Assembly (NCBI GenBank): GCA_011319805.1
Contig: SJRY01000040.1
Coordinates: 310,001-374,000, forward strand
DNA from: Macrocybe gigantea
Taxonomy: Eukaryota; Basidiomycota; Agaricomycetes; Agaricales; Callistosporiaceae
Direction: 5' to 3'
Length of the DNA stretch: 64,000 nucleotides
Below, piece by piece: positions 23,138 through 35,200 of this stretch. Positions within the stretch are counted from its first letter, which is position 1; each line of letters begins with the position of its first letter. Position numbers and translations under genes: made by a program. Under the pieces are notes generated by a model, which saw only the letters and a list, made by a program, of their open reading frames with translations, did no database searches and had not been told where the DNA came from.

Positions 23138-24178
23138 ATGGATGCCCTTGACACGTTGAACAACGACCAAGGCGTTGCATACGCAGCTCTGCTTCACCAT
23201 TTGCTCAACGCCGTCGGCAGCAACCATGTAATCACCATGACCGTGTCCGAATCCAAGACCACGGAATTCGCAAGGCTCGTCGAGTTCTTCGACCAGCTCG
23301 CATCTCGCAAGACAAGCACACGAGTTCGCAGTGGCACAAACACAGCGGCCGCGTCTGAGGATAGAAATCCATATGCACTTCCTGCGGACCTGATACCCAT
23401 CGTCAAAAGGCTCGCCACTGTCATCGGAACTAGGAAGCCTGCAACCGCGCAGACGGTTTGGCGGAAGAAGACGTCCATTCAAGGAAGCAAGAAGAACGAT
23501 ACGACAGCGCTTCACGACACCCACGATACGGTGACGAACGAGGACGACAGAGGATACCATGAAGATTACCCTGTGGAGGAAGGTCGCGACGATGAAAGCG
23601 GTGATGAGGAGGACCTCGTGTCACTTGCCAAGTTCCCGTTGGGCAGGAGATATCCCTTTACATTCAAAATGATGCACCACAAGCTCTACCAAAGGGAAGA
23701 CTGGAGGCGGAAAGTCAAGGACATTTTGAAGCAGTCTCAGATGGACTACAAGCCGTTGGCGGAGTGCGAAAAGCAAGTAGAAGAGCCGGTGGAAGGCGTG
23801 GCGGCAGATGGCGACACAGAGGGGAACGGACGTGTCCACTTCCAAGCCGGTACTGCACCTACTGGTCCACGGCAAGGCCATGTCGCCCCCCTTCGCCTTC
23901 GTAGTCGCTCCGTTTCGGCGGTGGGTACGGCAGGGACAACGGCGTTCGAACCAGCTTCTCCCATCAGGTCGCCGGCAACAAAGGAGCTGATGGGAGACGA
24001 GAGCAGGGTCGTCAAGAAGCGGTGTGTAGGGAGGAGAAAGTCCGTGAGCGGACCAATGATTGGCGAAGGAGTCAGGATCGGTGGAAATTGGGTCTACGAC
24101 GCAGCAGTGGCCTCGATCGAGAACGCTAGTAGGGCAGGGAAGGAGAGTCTCTCCTTCCCGGAAAGCGGCACTTTATAG
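23138..24178 (+). CDS. Hypothetical protein, single exon
   Basis: I do not recognise this protein. The frame is open from a non-ATG codon at 23027; the first in-frame ATG is at 23138 (MDALDTLNNDQG), giving 346 residues. The N-terminal third looks helical (YAALLHHLLNAVGS, TEFARLVEFFDQLA). The middle is acidic (EEGRDDESGDEEDLVS), followed by a conserved-looking basic/aromatic block (GRRYPFTFKMMHHKLYQRED) and a basic, Ser/Arg-rich tail. Composition suggests a nuclear or DNA-binding protein of a fungus-specific family, which is inference only. No intron is seen. Confidence 0.55.
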   Translation: MDALDTLNNDQGVAYAALLHHLLNAVGSNHVITMTVSESKTTEFARLVEFFDQLASRKTSTRVRSGTNTAAASEDRNPYALPADLIPIVKRLATVIGTRKPATAQTVWRKKTSIQGSKKNDTTALHDTHDTVTNEDDRGYHEDYPVEEGRDDESGDEEDLVSLAKFPLGRRYPFTFKMMHHKLYQREDWRRKVKDILKQSQMDYKPLAECEKQVEEPVEGVAADGDTEGNGRVHFQAGTAPTGPRQGHVAPLRLRSRSVSAVGTAGTTAFEPASPIRSPATKELMGDESRVVKKRCVGRRKSVSGPMIGEGVRIGGNWVYDAAVASIENASRAGKESLSFPESGTL

Positions 24179-25046
24179 GCGCAGACTTTTTGGCTGTCAA
24201 CCGGGAAAACACTAGTCGGCGGAAACGACACGTCAGCACCAGCGCGGTTGGCGCCAGCAAGACAGAGTCTGTAATCCGATCCTCAAGAATCGGGAACCGC
24301 CCTTTGGCCAGAAGAAGAGCACTCAGTGCGGTTCATCCTGTAGAAGAGAAAGACACAACTAAGGGATAACATGGAAGGCCCGCTTGTTCAGATCTCGTTT
24401 TACCTTATTCTTCATTATTATATCTTTCTGTATATTTGGGAATATATGTGACGCTGTTTTCGACGTTGCGAGAATGGATTTCAATTATTCAGTTGCAGAT
24501 ATGGCGATGCGACCGATTGACCGGCTGCAACGGTCGGCGCAAGGCCCTGAGCAGGGCTACTCCTGACACCCCTTAGTCAAAATTTCTTTGAGTTTTCTCG
24601 AGAACAAGGCGAGTCCGTGCCACGTACTAGGCATCGCCTCAAGAAGCCAGAAGTCATGATGGCTGAAAGCTACCCATTCTCCGCCGAACACGCAACACGG
24701 GCGGTAAGAACTGAGCTAGATGTCAAAATGTATATGTTGGAATGCGGTGACATAGCATGATATCAAAAATCTCACAGTAGACGCCACCCCCGAAGGGTAA
24801 AAAATTCCTCAGAGATCCGCAGGCAGATGGTGCAGCGTGGGGGTGGTGTGAAGCGGGATGATCTGTGTTCCAAATGGATCCGGAGAGCGTATTCGTAAGC
24901 CTGAATAGATGGACCACCTTGACATGAGAGACCTTCACATCGCGTTCGGTGTCAACCAGAAAGCAAAGTGTCAAGTTGTTTTGTTGTTATTAGTCGTTGT
25001 AATTACGTGTGTCCCTCGGCTGGCCTGCTGACGAGAAGGGGCGCGC
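24179..25046. other. Intergenic spacer
   Basis: 868 bp downstream of the orphan protein and 3' of the KAT14-like gene (convergent). Short frames are present but none has motifs. I see nothing that supports a gene or RNA. Confidence 0.4.
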
Positions 25047-26920
25047 TTACTGCTGCCGCAGTCTAAGCCGGAAGGCGTTCTTCGATCTTCGTGAATGCGG
25101 TTCTAGGTAATTCTCGTAAAATCCAGCGACAAATTCCTCAGCCTTGAATCCAAACTGGTTGTACAGCAGCTATTGATTGGATACATAGACCATGAGGTCA
25201 GAGAAGGTCATGATCGTTCGAGAACGATCGAGGAATAAACATTACCATGGCAGGATTGTTGACTGAAACATGTAGGGTGATGTCCTTGTCAGGATTGAGC
25301 ATGATAAGATGATAGAGCATGGATCTTTTCCGTAAATGAATAAGAACAAGAAGTACAACCGATCTTGAGATGATCGATACCTTGCTATTCGGGCATTATC
25401 CCAACCGGCCTTGACGGCCAGGTATGTAATGTACGTCTCTCGCGGAGAACTGAGAATCGCGACACCAACTACTAGGCGTTTGTACGTTGCAACAACCGTG
25501 CAGCGCTCCGGAAAATGATCAAGAGAGTCGCTAACTACGAATGGGCCTCAGACAAATCACGTACAGCCATGAAGGAGCTCTCACCATTTATTCCTGGCCA
25601 GAAAGATCGTTCCAGGAGATTGTGAACCTGGTCCAGGTGACACGCTTGGAGTGAAGTGTAGATGATTGGTGCCAGAGTCTCCAACGGCTGCTCCCTCTCA
25701 GGGCTGTCATCATTTAGATGCATTAGAGACATCAAGCAGCCCCCGAAGCCGATAGACAGACAGCTTACTGCGCATATCTGTGGTGCTCTCTGATATCGGC
25801 CATGAGACTCATCCACGGAGTAACCGTTTCCCAGTCCACAGCCAAAGATGCCGAACTTTGGCCCGCCCTGGTTCCTTGAATGCGTGATAGGAACGAATTT
25901 TCATACGGAGTTGTCTGTATTGCAGACAGGGCTTCAATCACTTGGGATTGCGGGGGATGTTTAACGGGGAGCGACGTCAGAGGCGTGACAGTGTCAGATG
26001 TCCGAATCTGTGGATCACTGAGGTGATTTCGTCTCCTTTCCTAAAAGCAAAAACAACCCCATAAGATCATGCTTAGGACGTGTTTTACTGTGTGTCACCT
26101 GAGCCAATTTCAATTTTCTCCGTATCAGATTGATCAGAGGAGGCTTTGCACCATCTTGAGCGTCAATCGTCTGGATGCACGAGGAAACTTCAGACCGTGT
26201 CAGGGGTCGAACGCGATTTCCCTATGACAATGGGTTGATGAGTTGAGTTCAAAAAGCAAAAGGAGAGGCGGACTTTCTGATCAGTCTCAATGGATTGCTC
26301 CTGTAAGACTGCTCGCGTTCGCAAATAATCAGGGAGTAAGTCGTTGATTATGTCCTCAAACAAGTAATCTGGTCGATTCTGAGGGTCCAGCCGCTCAAAA
26401 AGCGAATCGAAAGCCGTCCGAACGGTTTCTGATTCGTCCGGCTGTATTGCGTATCCTGTTAGGGTCCTCCTCCGTTTGCCATGTCGCGTTTTACGCTACA
26501 GAGACATGAGCTCGGTCCCTAGCAGCATGTTCGTTCCGCACGTACTCTAGTCTTCGATCCTTTCAAGTCCTGAAATTCATCTGAATCGCTCATATGAATT
26601 ACAGGTCGGTCACTCTAGAAGTGAAGATCAGGTTAAAAGCGTAACTAGTCAAACGTGTTTGTTTGGTGATGTTGCACTTGAAAGTCTGACCGCGTACATA
26701 CGATATTGAGTGGGTTCTCTGATTTTTCATCCGGGATTGGGCGCGCTGAACTTCGAACTCTATCAGGAAATAGAATTTCGAATGAGTATTTCCCGTTGGC
26801 TGATCGTGCTAGGAGAGCCTCGTTTAGCCCGGGCTCCAAATAAAAGCCAAGACTCAACTTGACATCAATATTCGCGCCGAAAAATGACTCAGAACGCGGG
26901 TATAACAATCTGTTATCGTT
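25047..26920 (-). CDS. KAT14/CSRP2BP-like GNAT acetyltransferase
   Basis: The C-terminal GNAT domain is clear: VHNLLERSFWPGINVSDSL, then RCTVVATYKRLVVGVAIL, YITYLAVKAGWDNARIARSM (acetyl-CoA loop region), DITLHVSVNNPAMLLYNQFG and a basic end (KNAFRLRLRQQ). This order matches the acetyltransferase domain of KAT14, an ATAC-complex subunit in animals. Upstream are WETVTPWMSLMADIREHHRY, a helical segment (PDYLFEDIINDLLPDYLRT) and a basic stretch (RKTRHGKRRRTL) that could be a nuclear signal. At least eight exons joined by 50-95 nt introns can be traced, including boundaries 25246/25169, 25381/25324 and 25585/25534. No ATG precedes LLYPRSESFFGANIDVKL in frame. The first in-frame ATG is MSDSDEFQDL (about 26600), so the 5' end is uncertain. 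Confidence 0.8.
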
Positions 26921-26944
26921 ACGCCCTGCCGACTAATTCAAGGT

Positions 26945-27798
26945 ATGGCCTTACATCCCTTACAGCTTAACCCCGGCACCAACGAGCCATTCCTGAGGCT
27001 CTCTGGCAAGCACAATCGAATTATTTTGACACCACCTAGGATGTCAGATGTCCCTTCCGTCGTCCTGAATCTCAACCATCCGCAAATTTACACATGGATG
27101 TCAAGCCCTCCTCACCCATATCTCCCCGAACACGGTGAAACCTGGATCATGCAAAAAACAGGAGACCGACGGGGTCCTTAGAGACCTCCATGAGGGTAAT
27201 GGAGAAAGCGGACCATCTCCGAAGCTCGCAAAAGGCTTCCCTCTAAGGATAATAAGGGAAATAGATGACGAGGGGCAGGAACGCTACCTGGGCATGATCG
27301 GATTTTACAGATCGGAGGAAGACGACATTCCTGAGGATGATCCTCGTCGTAAACTGCCAGAAGATCACGCAGGACGGTCCACTGCAGACCCACGAGGACA
27401 CTGGTCCATGGCCTGTAAGTTTTCTCGTCATTTCATCACAATAAGGACAAAAAGCTGATTTTTGTTTTATTTGAGACTACATCACGCCAGCTAGACATGG
27501 TCAGGAATAATGAGCGCTGTCATTTCTGCTGTGATACAAGAGTGGGCCATTCCACGCACGGATGCCAACATCATCGATGCCGAGATTTTCGAGGGAATGC
27601 TGCAAGCGAGCGAGTCCTGGAGAAGAATGGATTCGTAAAAGTGGGTGAGGAAGGGAGCTGCCAGAATCTGCGGGCGAGATCAAGAAACTTCTTCAGTTCC
27701 AATGGCGCCGTCCGTCAAATCAGGAGGTAGTGTACAATCGTAATACTGGCAATGACGACACTCTACCTACGTATACAGGTAGCCCAAGATACAAGTAA
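26945..27798 (+). CDS. GNAT-family N-acetyltransferase (RimJ/RimL type)
   Basis: Small acetyltransferase of the Acetyltransf_3 type, common in fungi; substrate unknown. The start is MALHPLQLNPGTNEPFLRLS, then RIILTPPRMSDVPSVV, HPQIYTWMSSPPHPY, a central RYLGMIGFYR, then after an intron (about 27419-27477) YYITPARHGQG, IMSAVISAVIQEWAIP and NAASERVLEKNGFVKVG (the acetyl-CoA pocket and NxxSxxxxEKxGF end motif), and QFQWRRPS near the C-terminus. Length variations at an A run (27153-27158, one extra) and two G runs (27504-27505 and 27649-27650, one missing each) break the frame. All three corrections give a normal family protein. It is head to head with the KAT14-like gene, start codons a few tens of bases apart. 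Confidence 0.8.
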
Positions 27799-27882
27799 AT
27801 GGTATACAAAAGGTGATACAGGATATTAAGTCGCTGACACAATACCGAAAGGTAGATCCTACAAATTAGATCCAATTTGGAC

Positions 27883-29955
27883 TTAGCTCGATCCAGTGTC
27901 CTTGCCCCGAACAACCAAGCCTCCGTCCCAAGAACCGACGCTCCATCTCGCTTCATGCAAAGCCTTTTTCAGTGCAGGCTTGAGGACGCTCGTCTGGTTT
28001 ACCGAGTGAGTGCCGCGGCCAGTGATAATCTTCAGCGGATTTGCTGTGGAGAGATGAGAAGGCAGTGGTAATATTCATGACAAGGCAATACGCACAAGGA
28101 GAGCAAGGTTCGTCTTCCAAGATTTCCTTCACAATTACAATCGCTTCGGAAACAGTGGTGCCATGCAAATCGATTGTACGTCTGTCGTTCGACGTCAGTC
28201 TAGAAGGGTGATTGTTAGGTCAAGGAATGAAAACTATCGGGCTCCAGATGACGAACCGCTTAGACTCGACTAACGCCCGAGCAGCATTCAGCGCCTCCTT
28301 TCTTGCAAGTTCTTGGAATTCTCTGGCCTGGGTTTCTACGGCATTAGCGAAACTCAACAACCTCGAAAGAATGGTGTGCACCTTTTCCGCAAAGTAAAAA
28401 GCGGCTTCACCACCCCTGGTCCTGACATTGCCCTGTTGCCACATCCGAGTAGCTTCTCTGAGCAGCTGATCTCGTTTTCGTATACTCTCGCGCTGCCTCT
28501 TTCGATATTCGGCGAGCTCACCAACGTCGCCTTTGCCGCCTTTGCCGAAGGCGTTACCAGATCCTTTCGTCTTTCCGTTGGTGTCTCGGTTGTATGCCGG
28601 AATGAAGTTTGCCAGTGGATGCGGATCCTGATTACCGGTTTTCCGTTGAGGCACAGATTGCCATTCGAAAGGGTCAGCCTTGGGCTTGGGGGGAGGTGGG
28701 GGTTTATGTCTCGCCCTCGTTTGAGGAGGAATCGGGGATGGAGGTTCAGTGGGTAGTTTAGCGATGTGCCTCGATCCAGCTGCAGCCGGTAATTTCGAGA
28801 AATGGTAAACGCCCATCTCAAGTTGACCCGAGACGGAATCAGCGTCAAGTTCACGAAGCAGCTTGACCAAATCTAACGCATCGTCGCCGCGTCCTTCTGT
28901 CGCTTGAAGTGCAAGCTCTGTGTCTTCCATGAGATGTGAACGTTGCTCGGGATCAAGTCCAATGTACTCTGGAAGGAGAATGTCGAGCAGAAGATAGAGG
29001 GTTCCCGTGTGGTCGTTAGAAGTGGATGGCGATCCCGTTTTGCAGATAGTTTGCAGGCAAGCACGTAAAGCTTTATAGGGTGTTGCGTAATCCGGCGAAT
29101 GGAAGAAAGACTGAAAGAAAGAAGCCGGATGACGTGGAAGAAGGGATGCGAGATGAGTCGAAAACGACGACAACTGAGTCCACGGGTCTGGTGGCGGAAG
29201 AGAATGTGAATTAGCCTTGGTCGACGCCACGGTATGTTGTTGCTGACGCATGTCGACTAGGGTGATGGTACGACGGTTTTTCTTCCTTGAAATCTTTGGC
29301 GTGAATGTAGATAGACCAGGTTTCTTCCGCTGAATCGTTTCCCAGCCTGCCTCGTCATCCAAATCCAGGGAGGACAGACTTTCTTCATCGTCAAGGGCGC
29401 TCAAGCCGCGTTCTTCAAGTTCGCGTATAGATTCCTGCGTCAAGATGCCAGACACAACATCCCACATATCAACGCTGTCCGGATTCGCGTTTCGAAGCGC
29501 CGACTGGAGAGTCATCACGGGAACATGAGGCAGAGCGGCTTGCAAGAAGCCGAGCGGTGAGCTGAATGAAAGTGCGGACGAGTCTGAAGCATCAGAACTC
29601 AAAGAACTCGTCGTGGCAGTCGTTCCGTTGTAGAAGTCTGGCATGCTATTCGAATCGTCGGTCTCCGACGTCAATTGGTCGTCGGCGAGCTCATTTTCTC
29701 GCAATTCTTTAGCTTGGACCGCTAGCTCGTGCAATGTAGCGCGAAGCGTGGCAATCTGCGTAGGCGATGCTAGGTGCCCGCTTTCTTTTGTTTCGAGCTC
29801 TATTTCGGCGACAAACGCTGCTAAGAGCGATGTATCTAACGGCGGGCAGAACTCCCTCTAATCCGAGGCGCAGTGCAATCAGATCGTTGACAGAATCGAA
29901 CTAGCAATCACAACGATACCTGGAGGGCTTCAAACAACGTCGCGTTTGGTTCCAT
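27883..29955 (-). CDS. CUE-like / DUF1771 / Smr-domain protein
   Basis: Four exons: 29955-29920, 29857-28257, 28199-28096 and 28043-27883. After MEPNATLFEALQ and a disordered part comes a CUE-like helix set (FLQAALPHVPVMTLQSALRN). Later there is a DUF1771 helical region (YRKRQRESIRKRDQLLREAT to the end of exon 2), then the Smr domain with IDLHGTTVSEA and IITGRGTHS, the signature motifs of Smr nicking endonucleases. This architecture is like yeast Cue2 and human N4BP2-type proteins; Cue2 cuts mRNA at collided ribosomes. Role in no-go decay is therefore inference from architecture. The frame is clean over 1.6 kb. The LINE insertion starts 140 bp upstream of its ATG. Confidence 0.9.
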
Positions 29956-30082
29956 ATGTGAAATGAGATAGGAAGTACAGCAAGACAAAATATATAATGC
30001 TTGAATAGAAATAATAAAGCCGAACTGGCCACAAGGACAGGTGAACCGCGAATCCGAGTCAGCAACAGTCGTCCCAGGCCAC

Positions 30083-30095
30083 AAGAAAGAATCTG
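30083..30095. repeat. Left target-site duplication of the LINE
   Basis: The 13-bp sequence AAGAAAGAATCTG here is repeated exactly at 37602-37614, directly after the poly(A) tail. This is the expected result of target-primed reverse transcription. Confidence 0.85.
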
Positions 30096-30360
30096 GGGGG
30101 GCCCTTGATCCCGTACCACCACCATGGTCAGGATTTCCCACACTCTGTGGGCAAGGTGGGCGAACATCGCCCTCGGGAAAAACCCAGCCCCTCGTCAAAG
30201 AAACCCACGACGCACACAGAACACCATCCACCGCCCACCTGGCACGATACACATACCCCAAGCACTCCGTACCCTGTAAGTAACTCCCCACTCCCCGGAG
30301 ACAACCAAAACCCTAACCTACGCCTCGGAAAACCTCGCCGAGACCTCCGCGCCACCACCA

Positions 30361-30410
30361 GTATATGCGCCCCGGCCTCACCACCTGTATATGCGCCCCG
30401 GCCTCACCCC
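30361..30410 (+). repeat. Two-copy 26-bp tandem repeat in the LINE 5' region
   Basis: The sequence starting GTATATGCGCCCCGGCCTCA at 30361 is repeated at 30387, a unit of 26 bp in two near-identical copies. It lies between the 5' end and ORF1 start codon. Repeated promoter-like monomers occur in the 5' regions of some LINEs; whether this one has such a role is unknown. Confidence 0.8.
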
Positions 30411-30481
30411 AGCCGATGAAACCCGACCTACCAACACACTCTATAAAGGCATGAACTCACCCCAAGATCCACATCGCAGAG

Positions 30482-31883
30482 ATGAGACCCGACGACCAGC
30501 AAAACACCAGCATCCGTAATGCCACGAATGCTGCTCGAGCCAAACCGATCGCAAGACCACCCAAGAGAACCGAAGCCGAGGCCCACCCGCCCGACCTCAA
30601 TGGTGACCACCCCCCACCAACCTCTGTTAACCAAGAAGGGACCTCGCTAGCCCAAGAACCCAGCGATCAAGAGAAGGGACGAACACCCCAAGACGAGGTG
30701 AGCACACCACAAATACCCACTGGCCTAACCCCGACCTCACCGCCGGCTGACCAACAGCCCGTCGAGGAAGCAAGAATGGACGAGGACCCCCGCCGCGATG
30801 GTCTGGATGGCTCGATCCATGCCCCTGGACAAACCACCGCGGTCACCCCCGCACCAATCCCCACCACCACACCACAAGCCATGGACCCCTTCGAAGATGC
30901 CCTGTCGGTAGCCCCGGAGAACCGGGCGCTAATAGCAACACTCAGCGCCCCGCTCACCTCCCATACTTTAGCCCAGTTTACACCGGTCCCCACGGATGGC
31001 TTCCCCCTCATCCACCTCCAACACCCCGCCGCGATCGTAGACACCCTGCATAGCGACGTGCGCGATATCTGGAAAAGCGTAGTATCCACCAAACTCGTCG
31101 TACGCCCCTTTGGGGCCAATGGAGAACTCATCATGAAAGAAGGACAACTCTACGCGGAGAAACTCCGGAAGAGCATCCAGGACATAGCGAGCCAAGCTGG
31201 CATCACACTGTCCAACTTAGGCATCTCCCCCCCCAGCCGGAACCCAACGCAACCGCGGACCGGCTCCCAACCTTCTTCCTCGTCTTCACCCTCCCAGACA
31301 CTCTCCGCGACATTCTCCTAGAACGCCGTATATGGTCGAGCAAGGAAATAACCTTTGAAGCCCGCGCTTATGCGGCCTTCCCCTTCCCCGAACTCCTTTT
31401 TACCATCAATGGTTTCACCTGTCCCGAACCGGCCACGGTGGCCGACATCGTTGCCTCAACATGGGCATCTGAGCCCCACATATCAGAGATCTGCGAAATT
31501 ATCAGGTCTGATGGCGCCAACGAAGACAGCTGCCACGACATTGCCCTCTCCTTCATCACGAACCTGCGCACCGAGAAACTGGACTGGAAGGTGAAAGGCG
31601 GCATACCCACCCCAAGATTTAACGTCATGGTCTCCCTACCGACCACGACCCGAGGACCTGGCTCCACCTGCGAACTGTCCTAGCCGGAATCACCTACCGC
31701 TCCCCGCTATACGGAGTAGGTTTCGCGACCATCTTCCCACCCTGTGACATCTGCCACTCAACAGGCCACCCGACGGGCATGTGCCCCTTCCCAAACATAC
31801 CAGGCTGGAATGGCCCCTTCGAGAGCCTGAACAGGAAAACGAACAAGGACAGTAAGCGCAGTCGAGGGAGCCGGAGGGCCTAG
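30482..31883 (+). CDS. LINE ORF1, gag-like RNA-binding protein
   Basis: Starts MRPDDQQNTSIRNATNAARA and has a long Pro/Thr-rich N-terminus, then a structured part (AAIVDTLHSDVRDIWKSVVS, EITFEARAYAAFPFPELLFT, RTWLHLRTVLAGITYRSP). It ends with one zinc knuckle, CDICHSTGHPTGMC (CX2CX4HX4C), before a basic Lys/Arg/Ser tail. Zinc-knuckle ORF1 proteins bind the element RNA. Two -1 breaks, in a run of eight C at 31227-31234 and in CCC at 31649-31651, separate the parts; restoring one base in each gives about 467 residues. Confidence 0.85.
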
Positions 31884-32271
31884 TAGGACCTCATAGGCGA
31901 CACAGCTGTTAGACCTGAGCCACCAAAATGCACCAGAAGTGAGATACGGTACCAATGACATATGTAGCCAAATACAACAAACTCCAATAAATGATAACGC
32001 CCAACTCAATAAATGCCCTCCCTGTGAGTCCGGGTCTCGCAGGAAAACACGAGCTGCTGCCTTCTATCACGGGACTGCTAGAAGATGTTAATGAGATGAT
32101 CGGCCCAAATATACTGATTGCCCCCCGGCGAGACAGGAAAGCGGATCATCGTCCCGAAACCTGGACAGGGCGAGCCAGGACCACACCGTCAAAGGCCTCG
32201 GAGACAGGGACAAATCCCGGACATCTGCTCCTAGTCTGCGAGGACCAAGCCAACCCCGCGCGTGGCTGGGG

Positions 32272-35200
32272 ATGCCACGCTGGAGCACGAGGCCGGTCAC
32301 CGAGTGCTCCATAATACCGACCCAGTCCAATTATCAGAATATAAGCATTACAAGTAACAGGTCTCATTCACCCGGTCACGGCCATACCCCCTCCACCAGT
32401 GGAAGCGGGGCCCTTCACGCCGCCGGGGGCCCCCCTGATGATGCTCCTGAAGGGTTCGGAGGCGGGTTTCCTCCCTCGCAAACTGCGACACTGAGAAATC
32501 AGAGAACCAGCACATCCTCAACCCAGAGGACCACAGCCCCAGACCAATACCCCGCGAGATCAACACACCGACGAAAGACAAGAGCCCATATTAAAATCGC
32601 CACGCTAAACGTCAAAGGACGCTCATCAACCCTCTTAGGCACAAGCCCCATCTCCAAATGGACGAACATCCACAGCATGATTAAGAACGGAAAAATAGCA
32701 ATACTTGCACTGCAAGAAACACACCTCCTCCCAGAACACGAACAACAAATCACAAACCTCTTCGGACGGAGACTAGCGTGCTTCAACTCGAGCGATCCCA
32801 CCCACCCTGGAGGCAAGGCGGGGACTGCCTTTATCATAAATAAGGAGCTCCTAAATACTGACACCATTAGATTTACACCCATAATCCCGGGACGCGCCGT
32901 CTCATTATCAATAAACTGGCACAGCGACGAAAAACTCACACTACTGAATGTATACGCACCAAATAACCCACTCGAACACCCCGACTTCTGGAACAAAATA
33001 CGGCACGAAACCACAACCTCAAGGATACCAATCCCAGACGTGATGCTCGGGGACTTCAACCTGACTGAAGACCCCATTGACCAGCACCTATAAGACCAGA
33101 CCACGAACAGGCCGTCACGGCACTGAGAGACCTACGCCACCTGTTCAATGTTGAGGACAGCTGGCGCCAGGAAAACCCAAATGAAAGAACATTCACCTTC
33201 CGCAGCAACAGTCTGACTGCATCACGACTCGATCGGATATATACTACACCGGCAATGTTCGCAAACTTAGTAGAATGGGAACACGGTCCGAGCCCCGTCC
33301 CGACCGACCACGACCTCGTCACGGTTAAGCTCATCTCCCCTGCTATTCCATTCATAGGGAGAGGCCGATGGACGTGGCCCCTCTCCCTTCTGGAGGATAA
33401 ACCTATGCTCGCCAGCATGCGTAACATAGGCATGACCTACCAAAACAGAATTGCCGAGGCAGCCCATGCGAGGACCTCGACACAGAACCCACAGACCCTA
33501 TGGGAGGAATTTAAGAACACATTACGCGAGGTAGCCAAAACAAGAGGAAGAACTCACCTGGCTAGGTTGAACAACAAGATATTGCACCTGAAAGCGGACA
33601 TCTATAAGAGTGCCAACCACACCACAATAGACACTAATGAGAACAGCCGACGCGACGAAGCCATCCTCCATAACGAATTGGATCATCTGATAAAGAAACG
33701 ATACAAGACGCAAGCCCAAGCGATGAAGTTCAAATGGTCACAAAACGGAGAAAAAATTGGAACGTACTGGTCGAAAGTGAACAGCCCCAAGAAACCAAGG
33801 GACTTGATGCTGATGCTCCAAGACCCGACCACAGGGGAGTACATAACAAGGTCCGATGCCATGGCCGAACACGCACGCCGCTACCACGATGACCTACAAC
33901 AACAAGACATAAACACCCCCATAGCAACCCGATGGCAGGCCACAAGGATGGCAATGCAATCAATACCGGAGCATCAAAAATACCAACGCGATCCTAATAA
34001 CGGACCGCTGGGATCCACGTTATCCGAAGCACAAGTACGAAGGGCCCTAGAACTGTCGAAAAATGGCAGGGCGGCAGGAATTGACGGAATACCCTACGAG
34101 ATATGGAAGAAGCTGGACGTCCTGGCTCAAACCGACGCGAACAGCAAGCGCCCCCACTTCGACATAATTAAAACACTCACCCAAGTCCTAAACGACATCC
34201 AGGACTACGGGGTAGACGACAGCACAACCTTCACACTGGGATGGATGTGTCCGATCTACAAGAAGAAAGATAAGCTAAACATTGCAAACTATAGACCAAT
34301 AACATTACTGAACACCGACTACAAAATACTCACCAAGGCCCTAGCACTGGACCTAGCAGAAATAGCACCCTCCCTGATACACCCCGACCAATCCGGCTTT
34401 ATACCAGGCCGATCTATCTTCGACCCAATACGACTATCGGAAACAATCATAGACTACGCCGAGGCAATGGAGGAAAATGGCACCATCGTTGCCCTCGACC
34501 AGGAAAAAGCCTACGACAAGGTGCGCCACGACTACCTCCTCGAGGCACTAGAAACGTTCCGTCTACCACCGCGCTTCATCGCGACAGTTAGATCACTCTA
34601 CGAAAATGCCCAGACCCAAGTAGTTATCAATGGAGTTACCAGCTCGCCATTCAAAGTAACGAGAGGAGTCCGACAAGGGGACCCGCTCTCATGCCTCCTC
34701 TTCAACATCGCCATAGAACCACTAGCATGCATGATCCGCGACGACAAAAGGCTGTGCGGATACGAAATCCCTGGGTGCTCCAGGAAAATTATTGTCAACA
34801 TGTTCGCTGACGATACAACCATCTACCTCCGAAACGGCTGCAGATTCGAAGACCTTGGAAACACACTCCGAACATGGTGCATAGCATCAGGAGCGAAATT
34901 TAACATAGAGAAGACTGAGATTATCCCGATAGGCACAGAAACGCATCGACAAAGAATCACTACAACACGCTGTATCCACGAGACCGACCAACCGCTAGAC
35001 CCAAAGATCAAAATAGCAGAAGATGGCAATGCTGTACGCTCCCTCGGAGCATGGATTGGCAATAAAGCGAACGCCGCGACGCCTTGGGAACCTGTACTCG
35101 ACAAAATCAAGCAGACACTCCAACGGTGGAACCTAGGCCACCCCACGCTAGATGCAAAGCAACTAATCGCCCAGATGTTTATAGGTGGCATGACCCAATT

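Noticed and set aside
22997..23560. Minus-strand frame of 187 codons over the orphan gene at 23138
   Set aside because: It starts at a non-ATG codon and has no motif. The plus strand has better amphipathic and acidic pattern and a longer frame.
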